DNA from: Nocardioides stalactiti
GTDB lineage: Bacteria; Actinomycetota; Actinomycetes; Propionibacteriales; Nocardioidaceae
Assembly: GCF_014180715.1 (NCBI RefSeq)
Contig: NZ_JACEFC010000017.1
Coordinates: forward strand, 6,706 to 51,795
Direction of reading: 5' to 3'
DNA: 45,090 bases
How positions within the stretch are numbered: position 1 is the stretch's first letter; the number at the start of each line of letters is the position of its first letter. The translations under genes were made by a program, and so were the position numbers. The notes beneath the pieces are model-generated. The model saw only the letters and a program-made list of their open reading frames with translations, searched no databases and had not been told where the DNA came from. Shown one piece after another: positions 35,849 through 43,282 of this stretch.

Positions 35849-36625
35849 TCATTTCCCGATCCGTGTCAGGTCCTCGGTGGCACAGATGTCGCCACCGACC
35901 GCCATTGCGTAGGCCAGACAGTCGCCTTCGACGGTGAAGCCGACCGACTTGATGTCGCCGTTGCTGTGAGCGGTGAAGACGAGGTTGCGATACATCTCGT
36001 ACTGCTCTGCCTTCTGTGATCGCTGCATCGATTCGACGAAGTCTGCGGGCAGGCTGACGGTGGCCTCGCCCTCGGGCGAGATCCGCGCGGCCACGCGCTC
36101 CCATGCCTCAAGGTCAGGGAATCGGGACCGCAGGACGTCGCCGACGGCCTCTTCCAAGCTGTGGTCCGCAGACTTTGCGATCGCGTGGCCGCGCGTCTCG
36201 TGCCCCGTCGTGCGGTTGCAGCCCAGGTACGCGATCGTCCGTCCCGGCGCTCGGGAGGTGAGCGGCGGCTCGGCCGGGCACTTCGGCGGAGCGATCGGAG
36301 GATCGCTCCGCATCAGCCTCTCATCGTCGCGCTGGCGTTGTTTCCCGGTGGCCGTCGCAAGCCCGGTGAACCGGATCGTCCATCCCTCCAAGGCGTCGTC
36401 GTTCTCACTGATCAGTCGATGGGCGGCTCCGAACCCGCCAGATGCGTCGATCTCGATCGTCCTGCCACCGGCGTACTCGGCGATGGGCGAATCGACGACC
36501 TTGCGAACGGCGGGCGGCGGGGCAGGGTCCGGCTGGTCACTCGCAGCCTGCGATGGGCCTGAAGCGACGAGCGCGGTTGCAGACAACACGGCTGCGGCAG
36601 ACGCGGCCAAGGGCTTTCGGTTCAT
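35849..36625 (-). CDS. Secreted protein, possible GerMN-like domain
   Basis: A 258-aa precursor from ATG 36625, downstream of copy 3 of the shared promoter. A signal peptide (MNRKPLAASAAAVLSATAL, to about SQA) precedes a Pro-rich linker. Residues about 155-250 (EEAVGDVLRSRFPDL, EGEATVSLPADFVESM, RNLVFTAHSNGDIKSVGF) recall the GerMN fold, in which a ladder of beta strands and two helices is found in spore-germination and cell-wall-associated proteins. That call is tentative. It leads the four-gene operon with an amidase; a role in cell-wall turnover is inferred from that. Confidence 0.6.
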   Translation of the reverse strand: MNRKPLAASAAAVLSATALVASGPSQAASDQPDPAPPPAVRKVVDSPIAEYAGGRTIEIDASGGFGAAHRLISENDDALEGWTIRFTGLATATGKQRQRDDERLMRSDPPIAPPKCPAEPPLTSRAPGRTIAYLGCNRTTGHETRGHAIAKSADHSLEEAVGDVLRSRFPDLEAWERVAARISPEGEATVSLPADFVESMQRSQKAEQYEMYRNLVFTAHSNGDIKSVGFTVEGDCLAYAMAVGGDICATEDLTRIGK

Positions 36626-36650
36626 CAGTCCCCCCCGGATGATGACGATG

Positions 36651-36698
36651 AATTCAGATTGGGACACAGATGGTGCGTCGGGGGGCGATGAAAGTCAA
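36651..36698 (-). promoter_or_regulatory. Shared promoter/leader element, copy 3
   Basis: TTGACT (36698-36693), 17 bp, CACCAT (36675-36670), 4 bp, GTCCCAATCTGAATT (36665-36651), 25 bp, ATG 36625. The -10 hexamer is weaker than in copy 1, keeping only the A at position 2 and T at position 6. The ribosome binding site is a run of seven G, as in the two other copies (six G each). Confidence 0.75.
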
Positions 36699-36814
36699 GG
36701 TCGGCACCTCTCTCCGAAAAGCTTGTTCGGGATGGGCATTTCTGCGTAAGGACTTGCCCGCCAGCAAGGTCTATGTCCGTGAGAGGCAAGTGGTGCCCTC
36801 GGATGGGAGCAGAA

Positions 36815-37183
36815 ATGAACCTGATCAACATCGCGGCAACCGCTGCCGTGAGCGTCGCTGTGATTGCAATGCCGGGGCCGCCCGTGGTCCACGCGGACTA
36901 GTACCCCACGGCGCCGTGCGTGGCGAACCGAGATCTCGACCGTGTCGATCTCGGGATGTCGCGGCATCGGGTGCACGAGATCTTCGGCGGCTACCGCGGC
37001 AAGCTCGTCGACTACCGGCGCAGGGGAGTGTCCTCCGGCCAGGACGACACGTACCGCGAGCAGGTCATCCGCTCCTACGGCACCTGCGGTGGAGACGGGG
37101 TCCTGATCGGCTACGAGAGTCGGAGGGTCGACGGGGAGCGCGGGCGGTTCCGGGTCGTGAAGGTCAGCACGATGTCGCTGTAG
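36815..37183 (+). pseudogene. Secreted small protein gene interrupted by an in-frame amber codon
   Basis: ATG 36815, with GGGAG upstream, encodes a signal peptide (MNLINIAATAAVSVAVIAM, to VVHAD). TAG at 36899-36901 then stops the frame. The same frame continues without interruption to 37183: YPTAPCVANRDLDRVDLGM, SRHRVHEIFGGYRGKLVDY, then SYGTCGGDGVLIGYESRRV. The continuation has a BLIP/OmlA-like beginning (RVDLGMSRHRVHEIFGG) and paired cysteines, as in small secreted actinobacterial proteins whose mature part often begins YPTAPC. A single nonsense change best explains it. GTG 36920 could start a cytoplasmic fragment, but it would lack export. Confidence 0.7.
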
Positions 37184-37228
37184 GCGTTCGGGCGGCGGCG
37201 GCTCGTGCGAGCTCGACCAGAGGGTCGG

Positions 37229-38251
37229 TCACTCGCAGGCGACGCCGTCGCCGTCCGCGTCGAGGTCGTAGGGGTCGCTGCCGGTGACGTGGACGAATCC
37301 GGTGTACTTCGGTCCGTCGCCGGAGCCGCCCGCGCAGTCGTAGTCGGACGCCGGTGTCAGGCACGGGTCGTAGCCGGGCGTGCAGTTCGAGGGCGGTTCG
37401 ACAACCGTGCGAACGACGGACGAGACCACGATCGTGATGGTGGAGCCCGGCTCGGCACGATCGTCGCCGCCCGGGGTCTGGCGGAGAACGACGCCGTCCT
37501 TGCCCGACGTACGCGTCTCCATCTTCACGATGACCTTGAACCCGGCCTCCTGGAGGCGGTCCACGGCGGCGGCCTTGAGGCGTCCGACGACGCCGGGCAC
37601 CTCGGGATAGGCCTTGGCCACGACGAGAGCGACCTCGGAACCCTCCAGGACGGACCTGCCGACCTTCATGCTCTGGCTCAGGACCGTGCCGGGCGCCTCG
37701 GCCGAATAGACCTGGCTGATCTCGCTCACCACGAGGCCGGCGTCGGTCAGAGCGTCCTCGGCCTCGTCGCGGGTCAAGCCCTTGAGGCGCGGTACGACGG
37801 ACCGCGGCGGCTCAGTCTCCGTCGGCGAGCTCTCGACCGTCTCGGTCGGGGGAGCGGAGGTGGTCCCCACCGCCTCCGCGGGCTCCGATGTCGTCGGCTC
37901 GGACGCGGTCATGTTCACGTCGCGGCCAGTGCTCCGCTTCGCCTCCTGAGTGGACGTCCCACCGGCGACGACGCCCAGCGCAACGACCCCGCCGAACATG
38001 ACGATCACTGTCGCCACCAGGGTGATGATCGCCCACGCGGGGAAGCGGGTCTTGGTCGGACGTCGCTCGACGACGATCCCATTCGCGGGCTGCCGGTAGC
38101 TCGACCATTGCTGGCTGCCGCGGCTCCAGCCGGCGGGACGGGGAGCGGTGTGGCTCGTCCACTGGCGCCCGTCCCAGTAGCGAAGCAGCGTGGGGTCGCG
38201 AGGGTCCGGGTACCAGTCGGCACCCGGGGTCGGGGGGAAGTTCGGGTTCAT
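37229..38251 (-). CDS. DUF2510/PASTA/Excalibur membrane protein
   Basis: A 340-aa protein. Residues about 12-35 (DWYPDPRDPTLLRYWDGRQW) are a DUF2510 module facing the cytoplasm. A transmembrane segment (WAIITLVATVIVMFGGVVAL) lies near 72-95. Outside, after a Ser/Thr/Glu linker, come two PASTA repeats (PRLKGLTRDEAEDALTDAG, about 148-215; VPGVVGRLKAAAVDRLQEAG, about 216-285) and a C-terminal Excalibur calcium-binding motif (DLDADGDGVACE). PASTA modules bind peptidoglycan fragments. There is no kinase domain. It probably senses or binds the wall. The gene is single and faces the amber-interrupted gene. Confidence 0.85.
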   Translation of the reverse strand: MNPNFPPTPGADWYPDPRDPTLLRYWDGRQWTSHTAPRPAGWSRGSQQWSSYRQPANGIVVERRPTKTRFPAWAIITLVATVIVMFGGVVALGVVAGGTSTQEAKRSTGRDVNMTASEPTTSEPAEAVGTTSAPPTETVESSPTETEPPRSVVPRLKGLTRDEAEDALTDAGLVVSEISQVYSAEAPGTVLSQSMKVGRSVLEGSEVALVVAKAYPEVPGVVGRLKAAAVDRLQEAGFKVIVKMETRTSGKDGVVLRQTPGGDDRAEPGSTITIVVSSVVRTVVEPPSNCTPGYDPCLTPASDYDCAGGSGDGPKYTGFVHVTGSDPYDLDADGDGVACE

Positions 38252-38356
38252 TGCGGAGGCTCTCCTTCGACGTCGAGGATGACGAATGAAGTGCCTCGGC
38301 GTCAGGCAAACCCGACAAGTCGGGGCCTGCCAGTGACCGCTGGCCGGTCGGCCAAA

Positions 38357-38436
38357 GAACGGACCGTTCGTGACGTGTGGGCTACTGAAAGCATGGTGGC
38401 GTCACAGCAGTCACATGAGTCCCGAACGGTCCGTCC
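38357..38436. promoter_or_regulatory. Two copies of a 13-bp palindrome, possible operators
   Basis: GAACGGACCGTTC at 38357-38369 is a perfect palindrome around a central A. GAACGGTCCGTCC at 38424-38436 matches it at 11 of 13 positions. Centre-to-centre distance is 67 bp. Both lie in the 194-bp gap between the start of the PASTA gene and the stop of rtcB, so the PASTA gene is the likely target. Confidence 0.4.
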
Positions 38437-38445
38437 GTTTTGCCG

Positions 38446-39672
38446 TCAGCCCTTCACGCACATGAGCGTGGTGAGCCGGGCGACGACCTCGACGAGGTCG
38501 GTCTGGGCCTCGATGACGGACTCGAGGTCCTTGTAGGCGCCGGGGATCTCGTCGAGCACGCCCCGGTCCTTGCGGCACTCCACGCCCGCGGTCTGAGCCT
38601 CCAGGTCCTCGACCGTGAAGGCCCGCTTCGCCGCGTTGCGCGACATCCGTCGACCCGCGCCGTGCGACGCGGAGCAGTACGACGCCTCGTTGCCGAGGCC
38701 GCGGACGACGTACGAACCCGTGCCCATCGAGCCCGGGATCAGGCCGTACTCGCCGGCGCCCGCCCGGATCGCGCCCTTGCGGGTCACGACCAGGTCGACG
38801 CCGTCGTAGGTCTCCTGCGCCACGTAGTTGTGGTGCGCGGAGATCTGCTCGCCGTAGGTGACGTCCTTGCCGCGCTCGGCGAACGCCCGCGAGACGACCT
38901 CGCAGAACAGCGCCATCATGACCGCGCGGTTCCGGGAGGCGTACTCCTGCGCCCAGTAGAGGTCGCGGAGGTAGGCGTCCATCTCCTCGGTGTCGGACAG
39001 GAACACGGCCAGGTCGCGGTCAGGCAGACCCAGGTTGTGCTCCAGGCCCTTGGCCTTGTAGATGTGCCGCTCCGCGATCTCCTTGCCGATGTTGCGCGAG
39101 CCGGAGTGCAGCATCAGCCACACCTGGCCCTCGTCGTCCGACGTGAGCTCGATGAAGTGGTTGCCGCCGCCCAGCGAACCGATCTGCTGCTTGGCCTTCT
39201 TCTCCCGGTCCTGGACGTCCTCGTGCAGCGCACCGAACGACTTCCAGAACCGGTCCCAGCCGGCGTACCGGCCGTGGTTGAGCTTGAGTCGGTTCACGTC
39301 GGGCATCGACTTGTGCGCCGAGAAGCCGACCGGGATCGCCCGTTCGACCGCCAGCCGCAGCGGGCGCAGGTCGTCGGGCAGGTCCGCGGTCGTCAGCGAC
39401 GTCCGCACCGCCTGCATGCCGCAGCCGATGTCGACGCCGACCGCCGCGGGCGACACCGCGTTCTTCATCGCCACGACCGAGCCGACCGTCGCGCCCTTGC
39501 CGAGGTGGACGTCCGGCATCACCCGCAGGCCGTGCACCCACGGCAGCCGCGAGATGTTGCGCAGCTGGTCGAGGGCCTGCTGCTCGACGTCCTCCACGCG
39601 CGCCCACATCAGGGTGTCGGCCTTCGCGCCGGGCAGGCGCACGGGCAGGGCGTCGGTCTCCATGGTGTCCAT
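38446..39672 (-). CDS. rtcB: RtcB-family RNA ligase
   Basis: A 408-aa protein from ATG 39672, nine bases after AAGGAGG; ATGs at 39681 (touching that site) and 39663 are alternatives. Family motifs: PDVHLGKGATVGSV, GVDIGCGMQAVRT (metal-binding Cys), LGGGNHFIEL, HSGSRNIGKEIAERH, QISAHHNYV, GSMGTGSYVV and ASHGAGRRMSR, which holds the guanylylated His. RtcB joins 2',3'-cyclic phosphate or 3'-phosphate RNA ends to 5'-OH ends using GTP, in tRNA splicing or repair. The gene sits 33 bp after a tRNA-Arg on the same strand. No archease gene is seen nearby. Confidence 0.92.
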   Translation of the reverse strand: MDTMETDALPVRLPGAKADTLMWARVEDVEQQALDQLRNISRLPWVHGLRVMPDVHLGKGATVGSVVAMKNAVSPAAVGVDIGCGMQAVRTSLTTADLPDDLRPLRLAVERAIPVGFSAHKSMPDVNRLKLNHGRYAGWDRFWKSFGALHEDVQDREKKAKQQIGSLGGGNHFIELTSDDEGQVWLMLHSGSRNIGKEIAERHIYKAKGLEHNLGLPDRDLAVFLSDTEEMDAYLRDLYWAQEYASRNRAVMMALFCEVVSRAFAERGKDVTYGEQISAHHNYVAQETYDGVDLVVTRKGAIRAGAGEYGLIPGSMGTGSYVVRGLGNEASYCSASHGAGRRMSRNAAKRAFTVEDLEAQTAGVECRKDRGVLDEIPGAYKDLESVIEAQTDLVEVVARLTTLMCVKG

Positions 39673-39705
39673 CGTGGTCATCCTCCTTCGGGCATGCGGA
39701 CAAAG

Positions 39706-39779
39706 CACCCCCTGCAGGAGTCGAACCTGCGACCTCCGCATTCGTAGTGCGGCGCTCTGTCCAGCTGAGCCAAGGGGGT
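39706..39779 (-). tRNA. tRNA-Arg (anticodon ACG)
   Basis: The minus strand folds into a full cloverleaf. Acceptor ACCCCCT (39779-39773) pairs with AGGGGGT (39713-39707), with discriminator G at 39706. The D arm has GCTC/GAGC. The anticodon stem is CCGCA/TGCGG with loop CTACGAA (anticodon ACG). The T arm is GCAGG-TTCGACT-CCTGC. No CCA is encoded. ACG is read as inosine-containing ICG in bacteria and serves CGU, CGC and CGA codons. Confidence 0.96.
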
Positions 39780-39888
39780 CTGGTGTGTTGGGCCGCGACG
39801 AAGGTAGGGGAGCGGCGCCCGTGGGGCCTAGCGACTTTGACGGGCTGAGCTGCTCGGTCAGGGGTGGCGGTCGCCGTACGGTGTTCCC

Positions 39889-40161
39889 GTGAGTACGACG
39901 CCGCCGGGTTGGTATCTCGACCCGCATCAGCTCGGGATGTATCGCTACTGGGACGGCGAGCGATGGACGTCGGACGCGGTGCACGCGGGTCGGGCCAACT
40001 TCGGATCCTTCTCCTTCGGTAGTGAAGCGGCGTTGACGAGCTGGATCGTGCGCCACAAGCGACTGCTGATCCTGTGGGTTGCAAGCGGGCCGATCATCTC
40101 CGCCCTCAGCATCGGTGGGCTCGTGGCGATGTTCTACTTCGATTGGGGCGGTCAATCGTGA
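39889..40161 (+). CDS. DUF2510 small membrane protein
   Basis: A 90-aa protein from GTG 39889. Residues about 5-30 (PPGWYLDPHQLGMYRYWDG) are a DUF2510 module, and residues about 58-85 (LLILWVASGPIISALSIGGL) a transmembrane helix. Such short proteins are frequent in actinomycetes and have no known function. The GTGA overlap at its end suggests coupling to a 23-codon frame that follows. Confidence 0.75.
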   Translation: MSTTPPGWYLDPHQLGMYRYWDGERWTSDAVHAGRANFGSFSFGSEAALTSWIVRHKRLLILWVASGPIISALSIGGLVAMFYFDWGGQS

Positions 40162-40229
40162 CGGCGGCCGAGCGGCTTCGCGAGAAGTACGAGGCTGCGC
40201 GCCGGCGATTGTTCGCCGCGGGGGAGTAG
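40158..40229 (+). CDS. Possible 23-aa coupled micro-ORF
   Basis: GTG 40158 overlaps the TGA of the DUF2510 gene by 4 bp and runs to TAG 40227. It encodes one amphipathic, charged helix (TAAERLREKYEAARRRLFA). The overlap and composition are those of a real short gene. It could also be a former C-terminal tail of the DUF2510 protein detached by a frame change. Confidence 0.35.
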   Translation: MTAAERLREKYEAARRRLFAAGE

Positions 40230-40344
40230 GGCGTCGGGCCAAGGGCGAGGTTCTCCACAGCCGGCAACCGGGCAGGGGCGAACTGTCGGTGGCGTGTGAT
40301 CTGATGTTGGCATTGGAACAGCAGCAGTCACTCGGGAGGTTGCG

Positions 40345-41631
40345 ATGGTCGCGCAGGTGGTCGAGCGCCAGCATCCGATCCTCGCGTGCGCTCAGGCGAT
40401 CGGGGCGGCGCTGGCGGATGTCGCCGACGTGCAGCCGACCTACATGGCTCCCGCTGACCAGCGCGCTGCGCTGCTGGAGCTGACGACCGTACGGCGGCAG
40501 CTCGACGAGCTGCAGCTGCGGGTCGTGGCCGCGGCGGGTCCCGCCGTCGAGGCGGAGGGTGCGCGGGACGTCGCGGCGTGGCTGGTGATGAAGACGCAGG
40601 CCGATGGCGGGTCCGCGCGGGCTGAGCAGCGGCTCGCGAGGGCTGTGGACGACAAGTGGCTCGGCGTGCGCAACGGGTTGGCGGCCGGGGAGGTCTCGGT
40701 CGACCAGGCGCGGGTGATCGTCGCCGGGCTCGAGGCGCTCCCCGCCGAGGTCGGGCCGGACGTGATCGCGAAGGCCGAGGCGCACCTCGTGGCGCTCGCC
40801 GGCATGCACACGCCGCGCGAGCTGCGGGTCCTCGCCCGGCGCATCCTCGAGATCGTCGCCCCTGAGATCGCCGAGGCCGAGGAGGCCAAGCGGCTCGAGC
40901 GCGAGGAGCAGGACGCGCGCGACAAGATCCGCTTCAGCTGCCGCTACCCCGGCGACGGCACGGCCCGCGGCACCCTGGTGCTCCCCGACGCCGACATGAC
41001 GCGGCTCGTGACCTACCTCGAGTCGTTCGCGAGCCCCCGCAAGACCCCGGGCGCGATCGGCGGCGACGAGGACCGCGTCCCCTACCACCGCCGGCTCGGC
41101 CAGGCCTTCTGCTCGCTGCTCGAGCACCTCGACCCCGCCCACCTGCCTGCGCACGGCGGCCACGGCACGACCCTGATGGTGACCATGACGCGGGAGTCGC
41201 TGCTCGCCGACCTCGGGGTCGCGGCGGTGGTCGGGGGAGGCGAACGACTCTCCGCGAGTGCCGTACGACGCCTCGCGTGCACCGCCAAGATCATCCCGGT
41301 CGTCCTCGGCGGCAAGGGCGAGATCCTCGATCTCGGGCGGTCGCGCCGCCTCTACAGCTCAGCGCAGCACAAGGCGATGCGCCTGCGCGACCAGCACTGC
41401 CGAGCCGAGAACTGCTCGATCCCCGCGACCTGGTGCGAGGCCCACCACCTCAAACCGTGGTCCCAAGGAGGCAAGACCGACATCGGCGACGGTGCCCTGC
41501 TCTGCAGCTGGCACCACCACGTCATCCACGACCGAAGGTACGAGCACGAGGTCCTGCGAGGCGGCGCCATCAGGATCCGCCGGCGAGCCGGCGGACCGCA
41601 GCCCTCCCACGAAAGTGAGCGAATCGGATGA
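40345..41631 (+). CDS. DUF222 / HNH endonuclease (13E12-type)
   Basis: A 428-aa protein from ATG 40345, with GGGAGG six bases upstream. Residues about 30-300 are the helical DUF222 domain (LLELTTVRRQLDELQLRVV, GEVSVDQARVIVAGLEALP). The C-terminal HNH motif is HCRAENCSIPATWCEAHHL and later LLCSWHHHVIHD (about residues 350-398). The family is present in many copies in actinomycete genomes and is linked with mobile DNA. Catalytic residues are intact. The stop overlaps the RHH gene by 4 bp. Confidence 0.88.
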   Translation: MVAQVVERQHPILACAQAIGAALADVADVQPTYMAPADQRAALLELTTVRRQLDELQLRVVAAAGPAVEAEGARDVAAWLVMKTQADGGSARAEQRLARAVDDKWLGVRNGLAAGEVSVDQARVIVAGLEALPAEVGPDVIAKAEAHLVALAGMHTPRELRVLARRILEIVAPEIAEAEEAKRLEREEQDARDKIRFSCRYPGDGTARGTLVLPDADMTRLVTYLESFASPRKTPGAIGGDEDRVPYHRRLGQAFCSLLEHLDPAHLPAHGGHGTTLMVTMTRESLLADLGVAAVVGGGERLSASAVRRLACTAKIIPVVLGGKGEILDLGRSRRLYSSAQHKAMRLRDQHCRAENCSIPATWCEAHHLKPWSQGGKTDIGDGALLCSWHHHVIHDRRYEHEVLRGGAIRIRRRAGGPQPSHESERIG

Positions 41632-41864
41632 GCGTCGTCAGGAAGTCCATCTCCCTCGACGAGCGGGTCGCCGAGCAGATCGACGCGGCCGCACGCGAAG
41701 ACGGCATGACCTTCTCCAGATGGCTGTCGGCCGCGCTGGAGGAACAGTTGATCCTTCGCGACGGCCGACGTGCGATGGCGGAGTGGGCGGAGCGTCAGCC
41801 CCTCCCCGAGGAGGCTCGCGAGTGGGCCCGCAAGGAACTGGACCGCGCACTCGGCGAAGGCTGA
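41628..41864 (+). CDS. Ribbon-helix-helix protein, orphan antitoxin-like
   Basis: A 78-aa protein coupled to the DUF222/HNH gene (ATGA overlap). The N-terminus (VVRKSISLDERVAEQIDAA, then EDGMTFSRWLSAALEEQL) is a typical RHH DNA-binding fold: one strand and two helices. The acidic C-terminal half (PLPEEAREWARKELDRALGE) resembles the toxin-binding tail of VapB/ParD-like antitoxins. No toxin gene is adjacent: the next gene converges from the other strand. It may repress its own operon or the HNH gene. Confidence 0.75.
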   Translation: MSVVRKSISLDERVAEQIDAAAREDGMTFSRWLSAALEEQLILRDGRRAMAEWAERQPLPEEAREWARKELDRALGEG

Positions 41865-41877
41865 TCGTGCGTCAGCC
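41859..41877. terminator. Bidirectional hairpin overlapping both stop codons
   Basis: GGCTGA (41859-41864) pairs with TCAGCC (41872-41877), with a seven-base loop. The left arm contains the TGA of the RHH gene, and the right arm the TGA (on the minus strand) of the convergent gene. With the two stops only 7 bp apart, it is a compact candidate terminator for both. No T-tract. Confidence 0.5.
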
Positions 41878-42396
41878 GCAGCTGTCGCAGATGCCGATGG
41901 GGAGCAGCGCCATGTTGCACTTCGGGCACACCTTGGGCGGCGGCGGGTTCGCCTTCGCCTTGCGGGCGACCGAGGCCGCCAGCTTGGGGGTCAGGGCCGG
42001 GTGGCCGCCGTCGGCGGGGAGGCCGTCGGCGTTCGCCCATTGGTAGCAGGCGAGACGCGACTGGGCGGCGTGCTTCTCCCGCTGGATCTCGTCGTCGATC
42101 GGGTCGGCTCCCGTGGCGGTGAGGACGGCGTCATACCCGTCGCCCACCATGCCGGAGTCCTTGCGGACGACAAGCGACGTCAACGGCGGGACGCCCTCGG
42201 TGACACAACGGGCGGCGACCACGCGGAGCGCGCCCGGCACCCAGTTGTGGACCGGCGACTTCGTCGGTACGCCGCTGCGCTCCTGGATCTCCGCGCCGAG
42301 CTCGGCGTACTCCATCACGGCGTGGTAGCGACCGGCGACGCCGCTCAGGATCTCGAAAGCTGCTTCCGCCCAGACTTCGCGGTCGGTCATGTGCAC
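41872..42396 (-). CDS. Hypothetical protein with C-terminal zinc ribbon
   Basis: A 174-aa protein from GTG 42396, with GAAGGA five bases upstream; ATG 42390 is the alternative. It starts MHMTDREVWAEAAFEILSGV and has a helical first half (VMEYAELGAEIQERSGV), a middle part with PLTSLVVRKDSGMVGDGYD, a basic linker (ARKAKANPPPPK) and CPKCNMALLPIGICDSCG, a single zinc ribbon. The pattern recalls small nucleic-acid-binding or restriction-related proteins, but I recognise no family. Confidence 0.65.
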   Translation of the reverse strand: MHMTDREVWAEAAFEILSGVAGRYHAVMEYAELGAEIQERSGVPTKSPVHNWVPGALRVVAARCVTEGVPPLTSLVVRKDSGMVGDGYDAVLTATGADPIDDEIQREKHAAQSRLACYQWANADGLPADGGHPALTPKLAASVARKAKANPPPPKVCPKCNMALLPIGICDSCG

Positions 42397-42528
42397 AGTC
42401 GTCCTTCACTAGTGCTCTCGCCGCAGCAGAAGGCCGCGCGGGAGACTCGAGGTCGTGCAAACCGGACACCGTCCGAGCGAACACTCCCTCCAGTGTGCTC
42501 CCTCCCGGTCCCGAGCGCTGCATCGGCA

Positions 42529-43170
42529 TCACTCCGACGGCGGCGCCGGTGCCCCGGTACGACCGTGAGCGTGGCCGTGGGCCCGACCGTGGACGCCGCC
42601 CCGCCGGCGTACCGGACGCACGGTCCGCGCCTGCCGGTCGTCGGCGAGCAGCTCGTTGCGCAGCGCGTGCCGGGCGCGGTGCAGCGCGATGCCGGCCGCA
42701 TTCGCGGACGGCAGGCCCAGCTCGTCCGCGACCCACGCCAGGCCCCGTCCCTCGACCGACAGCTCCAGCACCCGGCGGTAGCGCCGGGGGAGTCGCGCCA
42801 GCGCTCGCTGGACCCGGTCCAGCCCCAGCCACTCGTCCTGCGGCTCCGGCGACGCGTGGTCGAGCGTCGCGTCGTGGCTGCTCACCAGGACCTCCCGCCG
42901 ACGCTGCGACGCGCGGCAGTGGTCGAAGTAGGCGTTGCGCACCGTCCGACGCAGGTAGGCCCGCAGCTCGACGGGGGTGGCCCCGCGCCCCAGCCCCTCC
43001 CACACCCGGACCATCGCGTCGGCGAGGACGTCGTTCGCCGTCTCAGGATCCGCCCCGAGATGCCGCAGGTAGACGTGGAGCGACACCTTGTTGGCGTCGT
43101 ACGTCTCCACGAACCTGCGCGTCATCTCGACGCCGACCCGCGCCTCCGCGTCCCCACACTGTTCCCCCAA
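42529..43170 (-). CDS. Sigma-70 family (ECF-like) RNA polymerase sigma factor
   Basis: A 213-aa protein from TTG 43170, chosen because AAGGAG lies seven bases upstream; ATG 43125 is the next start. Region 2 spans about residues 20-90 (YLRHLGADPETANDVLADA, AYLRRTVRNAYFDHCRA), and region 4 about 115-175 (LARLPRRYRRVLELSVEG, then WVADELGLPSANAAGIALH). The tail is basic and His-rich (VHGRAHGHAHGRTG), which is unusual and may bind metal or an anti-sigma factor. No anti-sigma gene is adjacent. It would direct polymerase to a small regulon. Confidence 0.85.
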   Translation of the reverse strand: MGEQCGDAEARVGVEMTRRFVETYDANKVSLHVYLRHLGADPETANDVLADAMVRVWEGLGRGATPVELRAYLRRTVRNAYFDHCRASQRRREVLVSSHDATLDHASPEPQDEWLGLDRVQRALARLPRRYRRVLELSVEGRGLAWVADELGLPSANAAGIALHRARHALRNELLADDRQARTVRPVRRRGGVHGRAHGHAHGRTGAPAPPSE

Positions 43171-43282
43171 CGCCCCGCTCCTTCGATGCTTTCGTTCTCC
43201 AACTCGAGAACTTCAACACCGCAGCGGGGCGCCCGACATCGTCTGATCCGCGCAACCTGAGCGTGCTGTTTGTCGCCTCCCT

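Noticed and set aside
39672..41163. Extension of the rtcB frame to 905 codons
   Set aside because: The extension runs through the tRNA gene and antisense to the DUF222 gene; rtcB has a good start at 39672.
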